NCBI GenBank assembly: GCA_035391225.1 | Contig: DAOPKN010000009.1 | Location: 1 to 64,000, forward strand | DNA from: DAOPKN01 sp035391225 | GTDB taxonomy: Bacteria; Thermotogota; Thermotogae; MWEM01 | Direction: 5' to 3' | DNA length: 64,000 bases | Program-made: the position numbers and the translations under genes | Notes under the pieces: model-generated | Told to the model about the DNA's origin: nothing | The model's database searches: none | The model's input: only the letters and a program-made list of their open reading frames with translations | In this document: positions 1-7,629 of the stretch, piece after piece | Layout of the letters: each line of letters begins with the position of its first letter | Position numbering within the stretch: position 1 is the stretch's first letter

Positions 1-818
1 CCCAGTGCTTTCTCCGCTTGCCGCACCGCTTGCACCATTTGCGTGAACTCATCCGGTTCCAGCGAGAACGCAGCATCCACCCCTCCAGAGGCTCGGTCCA
101 GCGTGAAGTGCTTTTCGATCATTCTCGCGCCCAAGCCCACGGATAGGATGGGAACGGTTGTTCCCGGGGTGTGGTCGGATAGGCCTGCAAGCACCCCAAA
201 GGTTTCCTGGAAGAGGGGGATGTGCAGCACGTTGGCCTCTTCGATGGGAGCGGGGTAGGCGCTGGTGCACTTGAGCAGGATGAGGTTGTTGTTCCCCGCC
301 TTCCTGCAGGTTTCCACGGCGAGTTCGATATCCGAAAGGCTGGCGATGCCCGTGGAGATGATCATGGGCTTGCCTGTCTTTGCCATCTTTTCCACGAGTG
401 CCACATCGGTGATTTCAAAGGATGCCACCTTGTGAAACGGAACGCCCAACTCTTCCAGGAAGTCCACGGCAGTTGGGTCGAAAGCGGCGGAAAAGAATAC
501 CAGCCCCTCTTCTTGGGCAACGCGTTGCAATTCCGGGAACCATTCCCAAGGCGTGTAGGCCTGCTGGTAGAGTTTGTACAACGTGGTGCCATCCCACAGC
601 GTTCCTTGCTTGATCTGGAAGTACTCGTTGTTACAATCCAACGTCATGGTGCCGGGAGTGTAGGTCTGCAGCTTAATGGCATCTGCCCCCGCTTTTTTCG
701 CGGCGCGGATGATGGCAACCGCCCTGTCAAAGTTTTGCAGGTGGTTCGCGGACATCTCGGCAACGAGGAAAATGGGGTGACCTTCGCCGATGGTGTGGCC
801 GGGAATGTTCAATTGCAT
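1..818 (-). CDS. pseI: Pseudaminic acid synthase (PseI), 3' end outside window
   Basis: Condenses 2,4-diacetamido-2,4,6-trideoxy-altrose with phosphoenolpyruvate to give pseudaminic acid, a nonulosonate used on flagellins or surface polysaccharide. The visible 272 residues match the NeuB/PseI TIM-barrel family: N-terminal AEMSANH, then IKLQTYTPGTMT near residue 45, the long EYFQIKQGTLWDGTTLY stretch typical of PseI rather than NeuB, and IEKHFTLDR near residue 235. The C-terminal SAF (antifreeze-like) domain lies beyond the window. The ATG at 818 follows AGGAGGAATGAGCC, three bases past the pseC stop, so it is the third gene of a pseB-pseC-pseI unit. PseI is preferred over sialic acid or legionaminic acid synthase because of the neighbouring pseB and pseC. 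Confidence 0.9.
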   Translation of the reverse strand, partial: MQLNIPGHTIGEGHPIFLVAEMSANHLQNFDRAVAIIRAAKKAGADAIKLQTYTPGTMTLDCNNEYFQIKQGTLWDGTTLYKLYQQAYTPWEWFPELQRVAQEEGLVFFSAAFDPTAVDFLEELGVPFHKVASFEITDVALVEKMAKTGKPMIISTGIASLSDIELAVETCRKAGNNNLILLKCTSAYPAPIEEANVLHIPLFQETFGVLAGLSDHTPGTTVPILSVGLGARMIEKHFTLDRASGGVDAAFSLEPDEFTQMVQAVRQAEKAL

Positions 819-821
819 GGC

Positions 822-2000
822 TCATTCCTCCTTCCGGAATGCGGGGTGGTCTACCCACTCGAGCGTGAGGTCGATGACTTTTTGCTGCTCGTCGTCGGTA
901 AGGCCAGGAAACATGGGGATGGAGATTTCCCGGGAGTAGTACTCTTCCGCTTGGGGAAAATCCCCGGGCTGGAAGCCGAAGTGCTTTTGGTAGTAGGGTT
1001 GCAGGTGTACGGGAATGTAGTGGACCTGGGGCCGCACTTCGTGGTCGAGGAGGTACTGGAAAAAGGCTTTTCGGTCCAGTTTTTCGTCCAAAAGAAGCGG
1101 GTACAGGTGAAAGGCGTGCCTTCCGTCTTCGGGGCGCTTGGGAACCCGGAGCAATGGGTGGCTTCCAAGTGCCAGGTCGTAGCGGTTTGCAATTTGGTTC
1201 CGCTTTTCCAGGAAGGTTTCCAGCTTTTCCATCTGGGAAATCCCCAGGGCACAGGCCATGTCGGTGAGGCGGTAGTTGAAGCCCAACTGTTGCATCTCGT
1301 AGTACCATGGTCCCTCGTTCTTTTGCATCTTTCCGGGGCTTTTCGTGATTCCGTGGGTTCGGAAGATGCGTAGGTTCTGGGCGAATGCGGCATCATCTGT
1401 CACGATGGCCCCGCCTTCCCCAGTGGTGATGTGCTTCACCGGGTGGAAACTGAACATGGTCATGTCTGCTTCCAAGCCGACCTTTTTCCCCTGGCGAATG
1501 CCACCCAGTGCGTGCGCCGCGTCTTCGATCACCGTGATTCCAAGGGCACGAGCTTTTTGTAGCAAGGGTTGGAGGTCCACGGGGTATCCTGCGAGGTCTA
1601 CCGGAACGATGGCCTTCAGGTTGTGCTTGCGCTGCAGGCTTTCCAGCTGGGGAAGGAGTGCGGGAATATCCAGGCAACCCGTGGAAAGGTCGATGTCGGC
1701 GAATAGGGGTTTTGCGCCGCAGTACAATGCGCTGTTCATGGAAGCCACGAAGGTGATCGGGGACGTGAGCACAGTATCTCCCGGTCCGACCCCGCAGACG
1801 AACATGGCACCGTGAAGCGCGGAAGTTCCCGAGTTGAATGCCACGGCAAATTGGTTTCCCGTGTACTCCGCGAGCTTGTTCTCGAACGCTTCTACCGCGG
1901 GGCCTTGCGTGAGCCAATCGCCCTGAAGTACGGCTTCCACCGCCTGGATATCCTCCGGATCGATCCACTGGTGCCCGTAGGGAATGGCCAATCGAATCAC
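822..2000 (-). CDS. pseC: UDP-4-amino-4,6-dideoxy-AltNAc transaminase (PseC)
   Basis: PLP-dependent aminotransferase of the DegT/DnrJ/EryC1/StrS family, second step of pseudaminic acid synthesis. It transfers an amino group from glutamate to the 4-keto sugar made by PseB. The protein is 392 residues; the Schiff-base lysine lies in SFHPVKHITTGEGGAIVT and the fold start reads IPYGHQWIDPEDI. I chose the GTG at 2000, whose GTGA overlaps the pseB stop, rather than an upstream ATG at 2060 that would overlap pseB by 64 bases and add a non-conserved leader. Direction and tight spacing indicate translation coupling within pseBCI. Family membership is certain; substrate assignment rests on context. Confidence 0.9.
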   Translation of the reverse strand: MIRLAIPYGHQWIDPEDIQAVEAVLQGDWLTQGPAVEAFENKLAEYTGNQFAVAFNSGTSALHGAMFVCGVGPGDTVLTSPITFVASMNSALYCGAKPLFADIDLSTGCLDIPALLPQLESLQRKHNLKAIVPVDLAGYPVDLQPLLQKARALGITVIEDAAHALGGIRQGKKVGLEADMTMFSFHPVKHITTGEGGAIVTDDAAFAQNLRIFRTHGITKSPGKMQKNEGPWYYEMQQLGFNYRLTDMACALGISQMEKLETFLEKRNQIANRYDLALGSHPLLRVPKRPEDGRHAFHLYPLLLDEKLDRKAFFQYLLDHEVRPQVHYIPVHLQPYYQKHFGFQPGDFPQAEEYYSREISIPMFPGLTDDEQQKVIDLTLEWVDHPAFRKEE

Positions 2001-3019
2001 TTCCCCCCGTTTTGCAGGAAGGGCTTGACCATTTCGTTGAGTTCCTCCGAGGTGAGCCACCAGTCGTTGGAATCGCTGCGGTAGCAGAAGCGGGCAGGCA
2101 TCCGTTCGTAGGAAGCGTACTTGTTGAACCGGCTTTGCCGCACGTCGAACTGGGGAAGGATGACGAAGACCGATTGCCCGTTCTTCTGCAGCAAAAGCAC
2201 TTCTCTTCCTTCGTCCTCGGAAATCAACGTTTCGTGGATCTTTTCACCGGGGCGAATCCCGATGAATTTTACGCGGATGTCTTCCTTGAGCGCGCGCGCA
2301 AGGTCCGTGAGCTTCATGCTGGGGATCTTGGGCACGAAAATTTCTCCTCCCACCGATTCTTCGAGAGCGGTAATCACCAGCTGCACCCCTTGCTCGATGG
2401 TGATCCAGAAACGGGTCATTTCCTCGTGGGTCACGGGAAGCTCGTTTGCCCCGTTCAACACCAGGTCGGCAAAGAAGGGGATCACGCTTCCCCGGCTTCC
2501 CACGACGTTTCCGTAACGAACAGCGGAAAACAGGGTATCCTTGTCTCCCACGTAGGCGTTTCCCGCCAGCATGAGCTTTTCCATCACCATCTTGGTTCCG
2601 CCGTAGAGGTTGATGGGGTTCACTGCCTTGTCGGTGGACAGTGCGATGACTTTCTTTACCCCCTTGTTGATGGCGGCATCCACGATGTTCTGGGCACCCA
2701 GCACGTTTGTTTTCACCGCTTCGAATGGGTTATACTCGGAGGCTGGGACTTGTTTCATCGCGGCGGCGTGCACCACGTAGTCCACGCCGTCGAATGCACG
2801 CAGCAGACGGTCCCGGTCGCGGATGTCCCCGATGAAGTAGCGCAGGGGGTATTTCTGGTCGGGGAATTTCTTTGCCATTTCGTATTGCTTAAACTCGTCC
2901 CGGCTGAAGATGATGATTTTCTTGGGGTTGTGGTTCTTCAACACGAAATCCGTGAAGGCTTTGCCGAAGGTTCCGGTTCCACCGGTGATGAGTATGGTTT
3001 TGTTGTCGAGCATGGACAC
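1997..3019 (-). CDS. pseB: UDP-GlcNAc 4,6-dehydratase (inverting), PseB
   Basis: Extended SDR enzyme that dehydrates and C5-epimerises UDP-GlcNAc, the committed step to pseudaminic acid. The 340-residue product starts with the Rossmann motif TGGTGTFGKAF, has the catalytic LSTDKAVNP segment followed by the YGGTK (YxxxK) motif near residue 140, and ends in the aromatic-rich SNDWWLTSEEL tail usual for PseB/FlaA1. It is the first gene of the minus-strand pseBCI group. No convincing promoter was found in the short upstream region, which contains a copy of the hairpin repeat at 3131. Confidence 0.92.
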   Translation of the reverse strand: MSMLDNKTILITGGTGTFGKAFTDFVLKNHNPKKIIIFSRDEFKQYEMAKKFPDQKYPLRYFIGDIRDRDRLLRAFDGVDYVVHAAAMKQVPASEYNPFEAVKTNVLGAQNIVDAAINKGVKKVIALSTDKAVNPINLYGGTKMVMEKLMLAGNAYVGDKDTLFSAVRYGNVVGSRGSVIPFFADLVLNGANELPVTHEEMTRFWITIEQGVQLVITALEESVGGEIFVPKIPSMKLTDLARALKEDIRVKFIGIRPGEKIHETLISEDEGREVLLLQKNGQSVFVILPQFDVRQSRFNKYASYERMPARFCYRSDSNDWWLTSEELNEMVKPFLQNGGK

Positions 3020-3130
3020 GATTCCACCGCCTGTTCTTTGTTTTGGTTTTATCGGAAGAAATGGGGGAAAGGAAAACCCCTAAAGGATTTTTCTTCTTTC
3101 CTTTGGGATTTGCCTAAAAAATGATAAAGA

Positions 3131-3157
3131 GGCCGCACTGGGGTGCGGCGTTCCCAG
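3131..3157 (+). repeat. Hairpin repeat, copy 1 (isolated)
   Basis: The core GCCGCACTGGGGTGCGGC is a perfect inverted repeat (7-bp stem, 4-base loop) followed by a GTTCCCAG tail. Three further copies with tail GGTCCCAG lie at 32103-32128 (inverted), 32262-32287 and 32457-32482. This copy sits between pseB and the alkyltransferase-like gene, 22 bases before that gene's start, so it could act in the 5' leader. Confidence 0.85.
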
Positions 3158-3178
3158 GAGAAAATTATTGGAGGTGTG

Positions 3179-3529
3179 ATGGTGGGAAACTTGGGGTTGT
3201 ACCATTCCATTTACGAGTTGGTGCGAATGGTTCCGGCGGGAAAGGTGGCGACCTACGGGCTCATCGCCAAGCTGGTGGGATGTGGTCCGCGCCAGGTGGG
3301 GTATGCCATGTTTCACATTCCGCACGGAACCGACATTCCCTGGCACCGGGTGGTGAACGCCAAGGGAGAGGTGAGCTTGAAGGAGGAACAATCGGCGCGG
3401 TACCAGTTGGAGCTGTTGCGTGCGGAAGGAGTGCCCATTTCCGAGCAAGGCAAAATCCCTCTCCGCGAGTGCCTGTGGGACGGTCCGGGAGAGGGATGGT
3501 TGTTCGAAAGGGAGGACGGGTCCGGTTAG
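3179..3529 (+). CDS. atl: Alkyltransferase-like protein (Atl)
   Basis: A 116-residue protein of the O6-alkylguanine-DNA alkyltransferase C-terminal family. It has the winged-helix DNA-binding helix (CGPRQVGYAM) and recognition segment PAGKVATYGLIA. The catalytic PCHR motif reads PWHRV near residue 59, so the acceptor cysteine is replaced by tryptophan. Known Atl proteins with this change bind O6-alkylguanine without repairing it and flag the lesion for nucleotide excision repair. The ATG at 3179 has TTGGAGGTGTG directly before it; an upstream ATG at 3143 is less likely because it starts inside the hairpin repeat. The stop TAG overlaps the convergent pfp stop in the shared bases TTAG. Confidence 0.85.
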   Translation: MVGNLGLYHSIYELVRMVPAGKVATYGLIAKLVGCGPRQVGYAMFHIPHGTDIPWHRVVNAKGEVSLKEEQSARYQLELLRAEGVPISEQGKIPLRECLWDGPGEGWLFEREDGSG

Positions 3530-4773
3530 CTTTCCTGCGAGCAACGCTTGGGTACTTCCACGAAGTGCAACCGGGCGTGCTGCGGAATGCCGTTGAGGAA
3601 CAAGTTTGGAGCTTCGCCTTCCATCAGAGGGCGGGCATAGGAAAAGAACTTGTCACTCACGTAGAAGCCATCCGGGGACAGGTATTCGTCGGGTACGTAG
3701 CGCACCGCGGCAGCAATTCCGTCCAGGGGCTTGGCAACGTACGTTTTGAGGTAGGGGCGGTCCATGATGCGTTGGATGGAAACCATCACCCCGGTCTTTC
3801 CCTCTTCCAGGGCGTAATGCACCCCCATCGCTCCCACTTCGATGGCTTCCTGCCAGTCCGTGAAACTGGAAATGTGGCGGGAGGAGCGTTGCAGGTAATC
3901 GGGGAGCGAAACGTGGATGCCCAGGTTGAAATTCTTCTTCACCAGCTTTTCGATGGTTAGTCCCACCTTGCCCAGCTTCAAGTTGCCAAATAAATCCAAT
4001 TCGCTGCTGGCAGAAAGGACTTCTCCCGTTTTGTCTTTCAAGCCTTCCGCGGCAACGATGGAGCAAAAGCCTTGCTGCGAAAGGATGTCTTCCAGGCGAT
4101 GCGAAAATTTTTCCGGGTCGAAACGCACCTCGGGAAACAGGATGATGTCTGGGCCTTGTTCCCCGTTGATGGAAGCCAGCGCACCACTTGCCGCGAGCCA
4201 TCCCGCGTGCCTTCCCATGGATTCTAAGATGAACACCCGTGTGGAGGAAATGTACATGGAGCGGAGGTCGCGGATGGCTTCCAGCATACCGAGTGCGGTG
4301 AACTTGGCAGCGGAGCCAAATCCCGGGCAGTGGTCGGTTCCCAGCAGGTCGTTGTCCACGGTTTTGGGAATCCCGATTGCCTTTAGGGGGTAGCCCGTCT
4401 CCCGGGCATGCTTGGACACCTGGAAAATGGTGTGCATGGAATCGTTGCCCCCGTTGTAGAAGAAGTAGCCGATATCGTGGGCGGCAAACACCTCGAAGAT
4501 GCGATCCAGTTGCTGCTTTTCCTTGATCTTCGTGCGGCACGAGCCAAAGATGGCTCCCGGGGTGTAGGCGATTTTTTCGATTTCGGTGCTGTCTTCCACG
4601 GACAGATCCAGCAGGTTTTCGTCGAGCACGCCCTGTATGCCGTTGCGTGCAACGTACACCGATTTCACGCTCTTGTGGCTGAGCGCGGCGCGAATCACAC
4701 CGAAAGCCGAAGCGTTGATCACGGAGGTGACACCACCGGATTGGGCGTATAGCACATTATGCAAGTTTTGCAT
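3526..4773 (-). CDS. pfp: Pyrophosphate-dependent 6-phosphofructokinase
   Basis: Phosphorylates fructose 6-phosphate reversibly using PPi, replacing the ATP-dependent glycolytic step. The 415-residue protein has the PfkA fold: AQSGGVTSVINAS at the N-terminus, FGSCRTK, YNGGNDSMHT (GGDGS position reading GGND), and PKTVDNDL. The Lys in PKTVDND, where ATP-PFKs have Gly, is the established mark of PPi use. Length is close to short PPi-PFKs of about 420 residues. The ATG at 4773 follows GGAAGTGAGGCCC; the longer frame to 4833 runs through the divergent promoter region. It stands alone and is divergent from the radical SAM pair. Confidence 0.92.
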   Translation of the reverse strand: MQNLHNVLYAQSGGVTSVINASAFGVIRAALSHKSVKSVYVARNGIQGVLDENLLDLSVEDSTEIEKIAYTPGAIFGSCRTKIKEKQQLDRIFEVFAAHDIGYFFYNGGNDSMHTIFQVSKHARETGYPLKAIGIPKTVDNDLLGTDHCPGFGSAAKFTALGMLEAIRDLRSMYISSTRVFILESMGRHAGWLAASGALASINGEQGPDIILFPEVRFDPEKFSHRLEDILSQQGFCSIVAAEGLKDKTGEVLSASSELDLFGNLKLGKVGLTIEKLVKKNFNLGIHVSLPDYLQRSSRHISSFTDWQEAIEVGAMGVHYALEEGKTGVMVSIQRIMDRPYLKTYVAKPLDGIAAAVRYVPDEYLSPDGFYVSDKFFSYARPLMEGEAPNLFLNGIPQHARLHFVEVPKRCSQES

Positions 4774-4809
4774 GGGCCTCACTTCCTTTCCATAATCCGA
4801 ATAATCAGG

Positions 4810-4815
4810 TATAAT
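4810..4815 (+). promoter_or_regulatory. Putative -10 element for the radical SAM pair
   Basis: A perfect TATAAT lies 40 bases before the ATG at 4855. The region 17 bases upstream (TTTCCA) is a poor -35 match, so the call rests on the -10 alone. Confidence 0.45.
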
Positions 4816-4854
4816 CCTACCCCAATCATACACGATTTTCGTGCAGGAGGAAAT

Positions 4855-5751
4855 ATGTTACCCGAAAAACCGAGGATCTTGGATTTTTTTGGCTCCCGGG
4901 AATGGGAGCAATTGTTGGAGTGGGCCACGGCAAGCCTTTTCCATTGCCAGCTGTGTCCCTGGGAATGCGGGGTGGACAGGCGAAAGCAAACCGGGGTTTG
5001 TGGGCAGGGGGTGGGGGCGAAGTTCACGAACGCGGTGGTGCATCGTGGCGAGGAGCCTCCGCTCATCGAGGGGGCGGGAGCAGGAACGGTGTTCTTCTCC
5101 GGCTGCAACATGAAATGCGTGTACTGCCAGAACTTCGGGTTCAGCCAGCTGGGGAATGGAAAAGATGTGCCCCCGGAGCAGCTTGCCGATGCGTTCCTAA
5201 AGCTCCAAGAAAAAGGGGTGTGCAACCTCGACCTGGTCACTCCTACGCCCCACCTTCCCGCGATCTTGCAAGCGCTTTCGCTGGCCATTCCGCGGGGTTT
5301 TCACCTTCCCATCGTGTGGAACACGAGTTCCTACGAGTCGCTGGAGGTGCTCAAGCGCCTGGAGCCCGTGGTGGACCTCTACTTGGCGGATATCCGCTAC
5401 ACCGACGACGCATTGGGCAAACGGTACTCCGGGGTGCCCGATTACTGGACGCGGGCCCGCATCGCAATCCGCGAGATGTTTCGCCAGCGGGGGAGCAGGG
5501 GGTTGATCATCCGCCACCTGGTGATGCCCGGGGGGATTTCGGGAACAGCCAGCGCGCTTTCGTTCGTTGCGGAAGAATTGTCCACGTCCGTGCCCGTTTC
5601 GCTGATGTCGCAGTACTTCCCCACGTTCCGCGCCCGGGAATTTGCGCAGATCAACCGGCGCATCACTCCCGAAGAGTACCAGCAAGCGGTTCAGCTGCTG
5701 GAAGACAACCTGCTCTGGAACGGGTGGGTGCAGGAATTGGAGAAGCGATGA
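4855..5751 (+). CDS. Radical SAM protein, PflA-type activating enzyme family
   Basis: A 298-residue radical SAM enzyme. The [4Fe-4S]/SAM motif CxxxCxxC is seen in FSGCNMKCVYCQN near residue 88, preceded by a second cysteine group CQLCPWECGV (near residue 29) and CGQG. This layout is that of the PflA-like, PqqE-unrelated family often annotated as pyruvate formate-lyase activating enzyme homologue (COG1313). Later parts read TPTPHLPAIL and YLADIRYTD. No glycyl-radical enzyme is encoded nearby, so the substrate is unknown. The start at 4855 follows GCAGGAGGAAAT. The gene runs straight into the next radical SAM gene, 10 bases downstream. Confidence 0.85.
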   Translation: MLPEKPRILDFFGSREWEQLLEWATASLFHCQLCPWECGVDRRKQTGVCGQGVGAKFTNAVVHRGEEPPLIEGAGAGTVFFSGCNMKCVYCQNFGFSQLGNGKDVPPEQLADAFLKLQEKGVCNLDLVTPTPHLPAILQALSLAIPRGFHLPIVWNTSSYESLEVLKRLEPVVDLYLADIRYTDDALGKRYSGVPDYWTRARIAIREMFRQRGSRGLIIRHLVMPGGISGTASALSFVAEELSTSVPVSLMSQYFPTFRAREFAQINRRITPEEYQQAVQLLEDNLLWNGWVQELEKR

Positions 5752-5761
5752 GGAGGAAAAG

Positions 5762-6769
5762 ATGAAACCGTTCTTGGAAAAGAGTTTAGACCAATTGAAT
5801 GCCCATTTTCCCGCGCAATGGAGCCCCCACTTTCCGCGGAAGGTTTACCTGGACCTCACGCAGGATTGCAACATGTTTTGCATCATGTGCCGCGATTCCA
5901 TCCAGCGCGAAGGCAAGAGCATGGATTTCTCCTTGTTCCAGCGTGTGGTAAAGCAGACGCGTGATGGAGCTGGCTCGTACTCGCTTTTCAATTGGGGAGA
6001 ACCTCTTTTGTTGGAGGATTTCCGCCAGCGGGTGCTGTACGTGAACGCCGTGAAGCGACCAGAAACAAAGCTGGATATTTCCACCAACGGCATGCTGTTG
6101 GACTTGGAAACCATTGCCTTCCTCGTGGAAAACGACGTGCAAGTGACGGTATCGTTCGATGCCGCGGACAAGGAGACGTTCGAGTCCATTCGAAGGGGAA
6201 GCCATTTTGAAACGGTGTGCGAAAACCTCCGGGCGCTGTGCAACTACAGTACTTCCTTCGAACGCTGGAGGGTCCCGGGCATCTACGTCTCCATGCAGAA
6301 GATGAACTGGAAGCAAGTGGGTCGTATCGTGCGGTTGGCCCACCAACTTGGAGTACAAAGGATCGGGTTTGGCCCCGTGGTAGGACCGGTGGAATACCGG
6401 TATCCCCGTACTCCGGAGGCTTTATCCGAGTTGGAAAGGGCGCTGCAACTCTCCGAGGAACTGGGGATGTACATCGACCTTTTCCCCACGTGCCTGGGAG
6501 ACAAGGTGCTGGTGGGAAACCACTTCGTTTCGCACGAGAATTTCGTGGTGGATCGGAGTTGCGATGCCCCGTTGCACTCGGTTTCCGTGGCCTGGAATGG
6601 AGACGTGTTCCTGTGCTGCAACGTGGGGGCAAAGGTGGGCAACCTGAACGAGACGTCTTTCCAAGAGTTGTGGAATGGTCCCGCGTACGACCGGTTGCGC
6701 AAGCAGGTCAACGATGCACACGACGCGCCGAGTTTTTGCCGGGAATGTGCTTGGGTCAACCGGTTTTAG
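5762..6769 (+). CDS. Radical SAM/SPASM domain protein
   Basis: A 335-residue radical SAM protein with the SAM cluster motif DCNMFCIMCRDS near residue 38. A C-terminal SPASM-like region contains CDAPLHSVSVAWNGDVFLCC and CRECAW, giving extra cysteines for an auxiliary Fe-S cluster. Such enzymes modify peptides or tRNA/carbohydrate substrates; here no precursor peptide is obvious next door. The ATG at 5762 is preceded by GAGGAGGAAAAG, which overlaps the stop of the upstream gene, so the two are translationally linked. The 3' end overlaps the convergent protease gene by four bases (TTAG). Confidence 0.82.
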   Translation: MKPFLEKSLDQLNAHFPAQWSPHFPRKVYLDLTQDCNMFCIMCRDSIQREGKSMDFSLFQRVVKQTRDGAGSYSLFNWGEPLLLEDFRQRVLYVNAVKRPETKLDISTNGMLLDLETIAFLVENDVQVTVSFDAADKETFESIRRGSHFETVCENLRALCNYSTSFERWRVPGIYVSMQKMNWKQVGRIVRLAHQLGVQRIGFGPVVGPVEYRYPRTPEALSELERALQLSEELGMYIDLFPTCLGDKVLVGNHFVSHENFVVDRSCDAPLHSVSVAWNGDVFLCCNVGAKVGNLNETSFQELWNGPAYDRLRKQVNDAHDAPSFCRECAWVNRF

Positions 6770-7629
6770 CGAGTTTTCTTTGGTGTTCGATCCAGGAGCA
6801 GGAAAAGGATCACGAAGAGCAGCGAGTAGCCGAATAAAACCCAGCGACCTGCGTTCACTTGCCAAACGGGGAACATCCACGCGGAAAGGTTACCGGTTGT
6901 GTGGAAACCAAGGGCTACCCAAAGCGAACCGTTGCTTTTTTGGAAGAGAATCGTGTAGATGAAGGTGTTCACGACGATGATGGCCAGGAATTGCCAGAAG
7001 GGAAGGAAGGATTGGGTGGTTCCCGCCATGAAGAAAAGCGGCAAGTGCCACAACGCGTGGAGGAATCCCAGCAGGAAAGACGCTTGGACCATGGGAACGG
7101 CTTTCAGCAGCCTGGGAAGCGCGAAACCCCTCCAACCGGGCTCTTCACCAAGGGCTCCGCTGGCGAAAAACATGAAGAAAAACTGGGGTACGATCGACCA
7201 GGGGTTGGAAAGGAACGGCAATTCCGGAAGAGGGGTGAACAACCCCACGGTCAGGTAGGTGACCCCACCGATGGCGGGTGCGAGAAACAGCGATAGCCAT
7301 AACCAGCGCAACGGGAAACGAAGATGGAAGTTCTGCCGGAAAAAGGTACGCAACCCCTGTTTTTCCTTGGAAAGGACTACGAGGATTACTGCAGCCAGGA
7401 AAGGACCGAAGTTCGCCCCCATGGAAAGGGCCAACAGGAACTGGGGGACCCGAATGCCAAGGTTTTCCAAAACGGGTGCCGCCCACAGTACCCAGGAAAT
7501 GGCAAAAGAGAGCAGGAAAAAAGCAAGGGTTTTCTTGTCGGAGGACAATGGACAGGTAACCCCCCACTTCCTGGTGGGTACCACGGGTTTTTTCAGGGAA
7601 GTGACGGGTTTCTTAAAGGACGACGACAC
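6766..7629 (-). CDS. CPBP family intramembrane metalloprotease
   Basis: A 287-residue multi-pass membrane protein with about seven hydrophobic segments. It carries the three CPBP/Abi (Rce1-like) motifs: EEPGWRGFALPRL (EExxxR), FLHALWHLPLF, and GFHTTGN (HxxxN), all needed for the glutamate-type metal site. Relatives cleave prenylated or other membrane proteins or regulate signalling. I chose the GTG at 7629, which has GGAGG eight bases upstream inside the end of the GGDEF gene; the two genes overlap by 17 bases. The longer ATG frame to 7725 has no such support. It is the last gene after the kinase and GGDEF regulator and so may be co-expressed with them. Confidence 0.85.
   Translation of the reverse strand: MSSSFKKPVTSLKKPVVPTRKWGVTCPLSSDKKTLAFFLLSFAISWVLWAAPVLENLGIRVPQFLLALSMGANFGPFLAAVILVVLSKEKQGLRTFFRQNFHLRFPLRWLWLSLFLAPAIGGVTYLTVGLFTPLPELPFLSNPWSIVPQFFFMFFASGALGEEPGWRGFALPRLLKAVPMVQASFLLGFLHALWHLPLFFMAGTTQSFLPFWQFLAIIVVNTFIYTILFQKSNGSLWVALGFHTTGNLSAWMFPVWQVNAGRWVLFGYSLLFVILFLLLDRTPKKTR

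Noticed and set aside
222..1373. Long plus-strand frame across pseI and pseC
   Set aside because: It is the complement of two clearly conserved genes and shows no family features.
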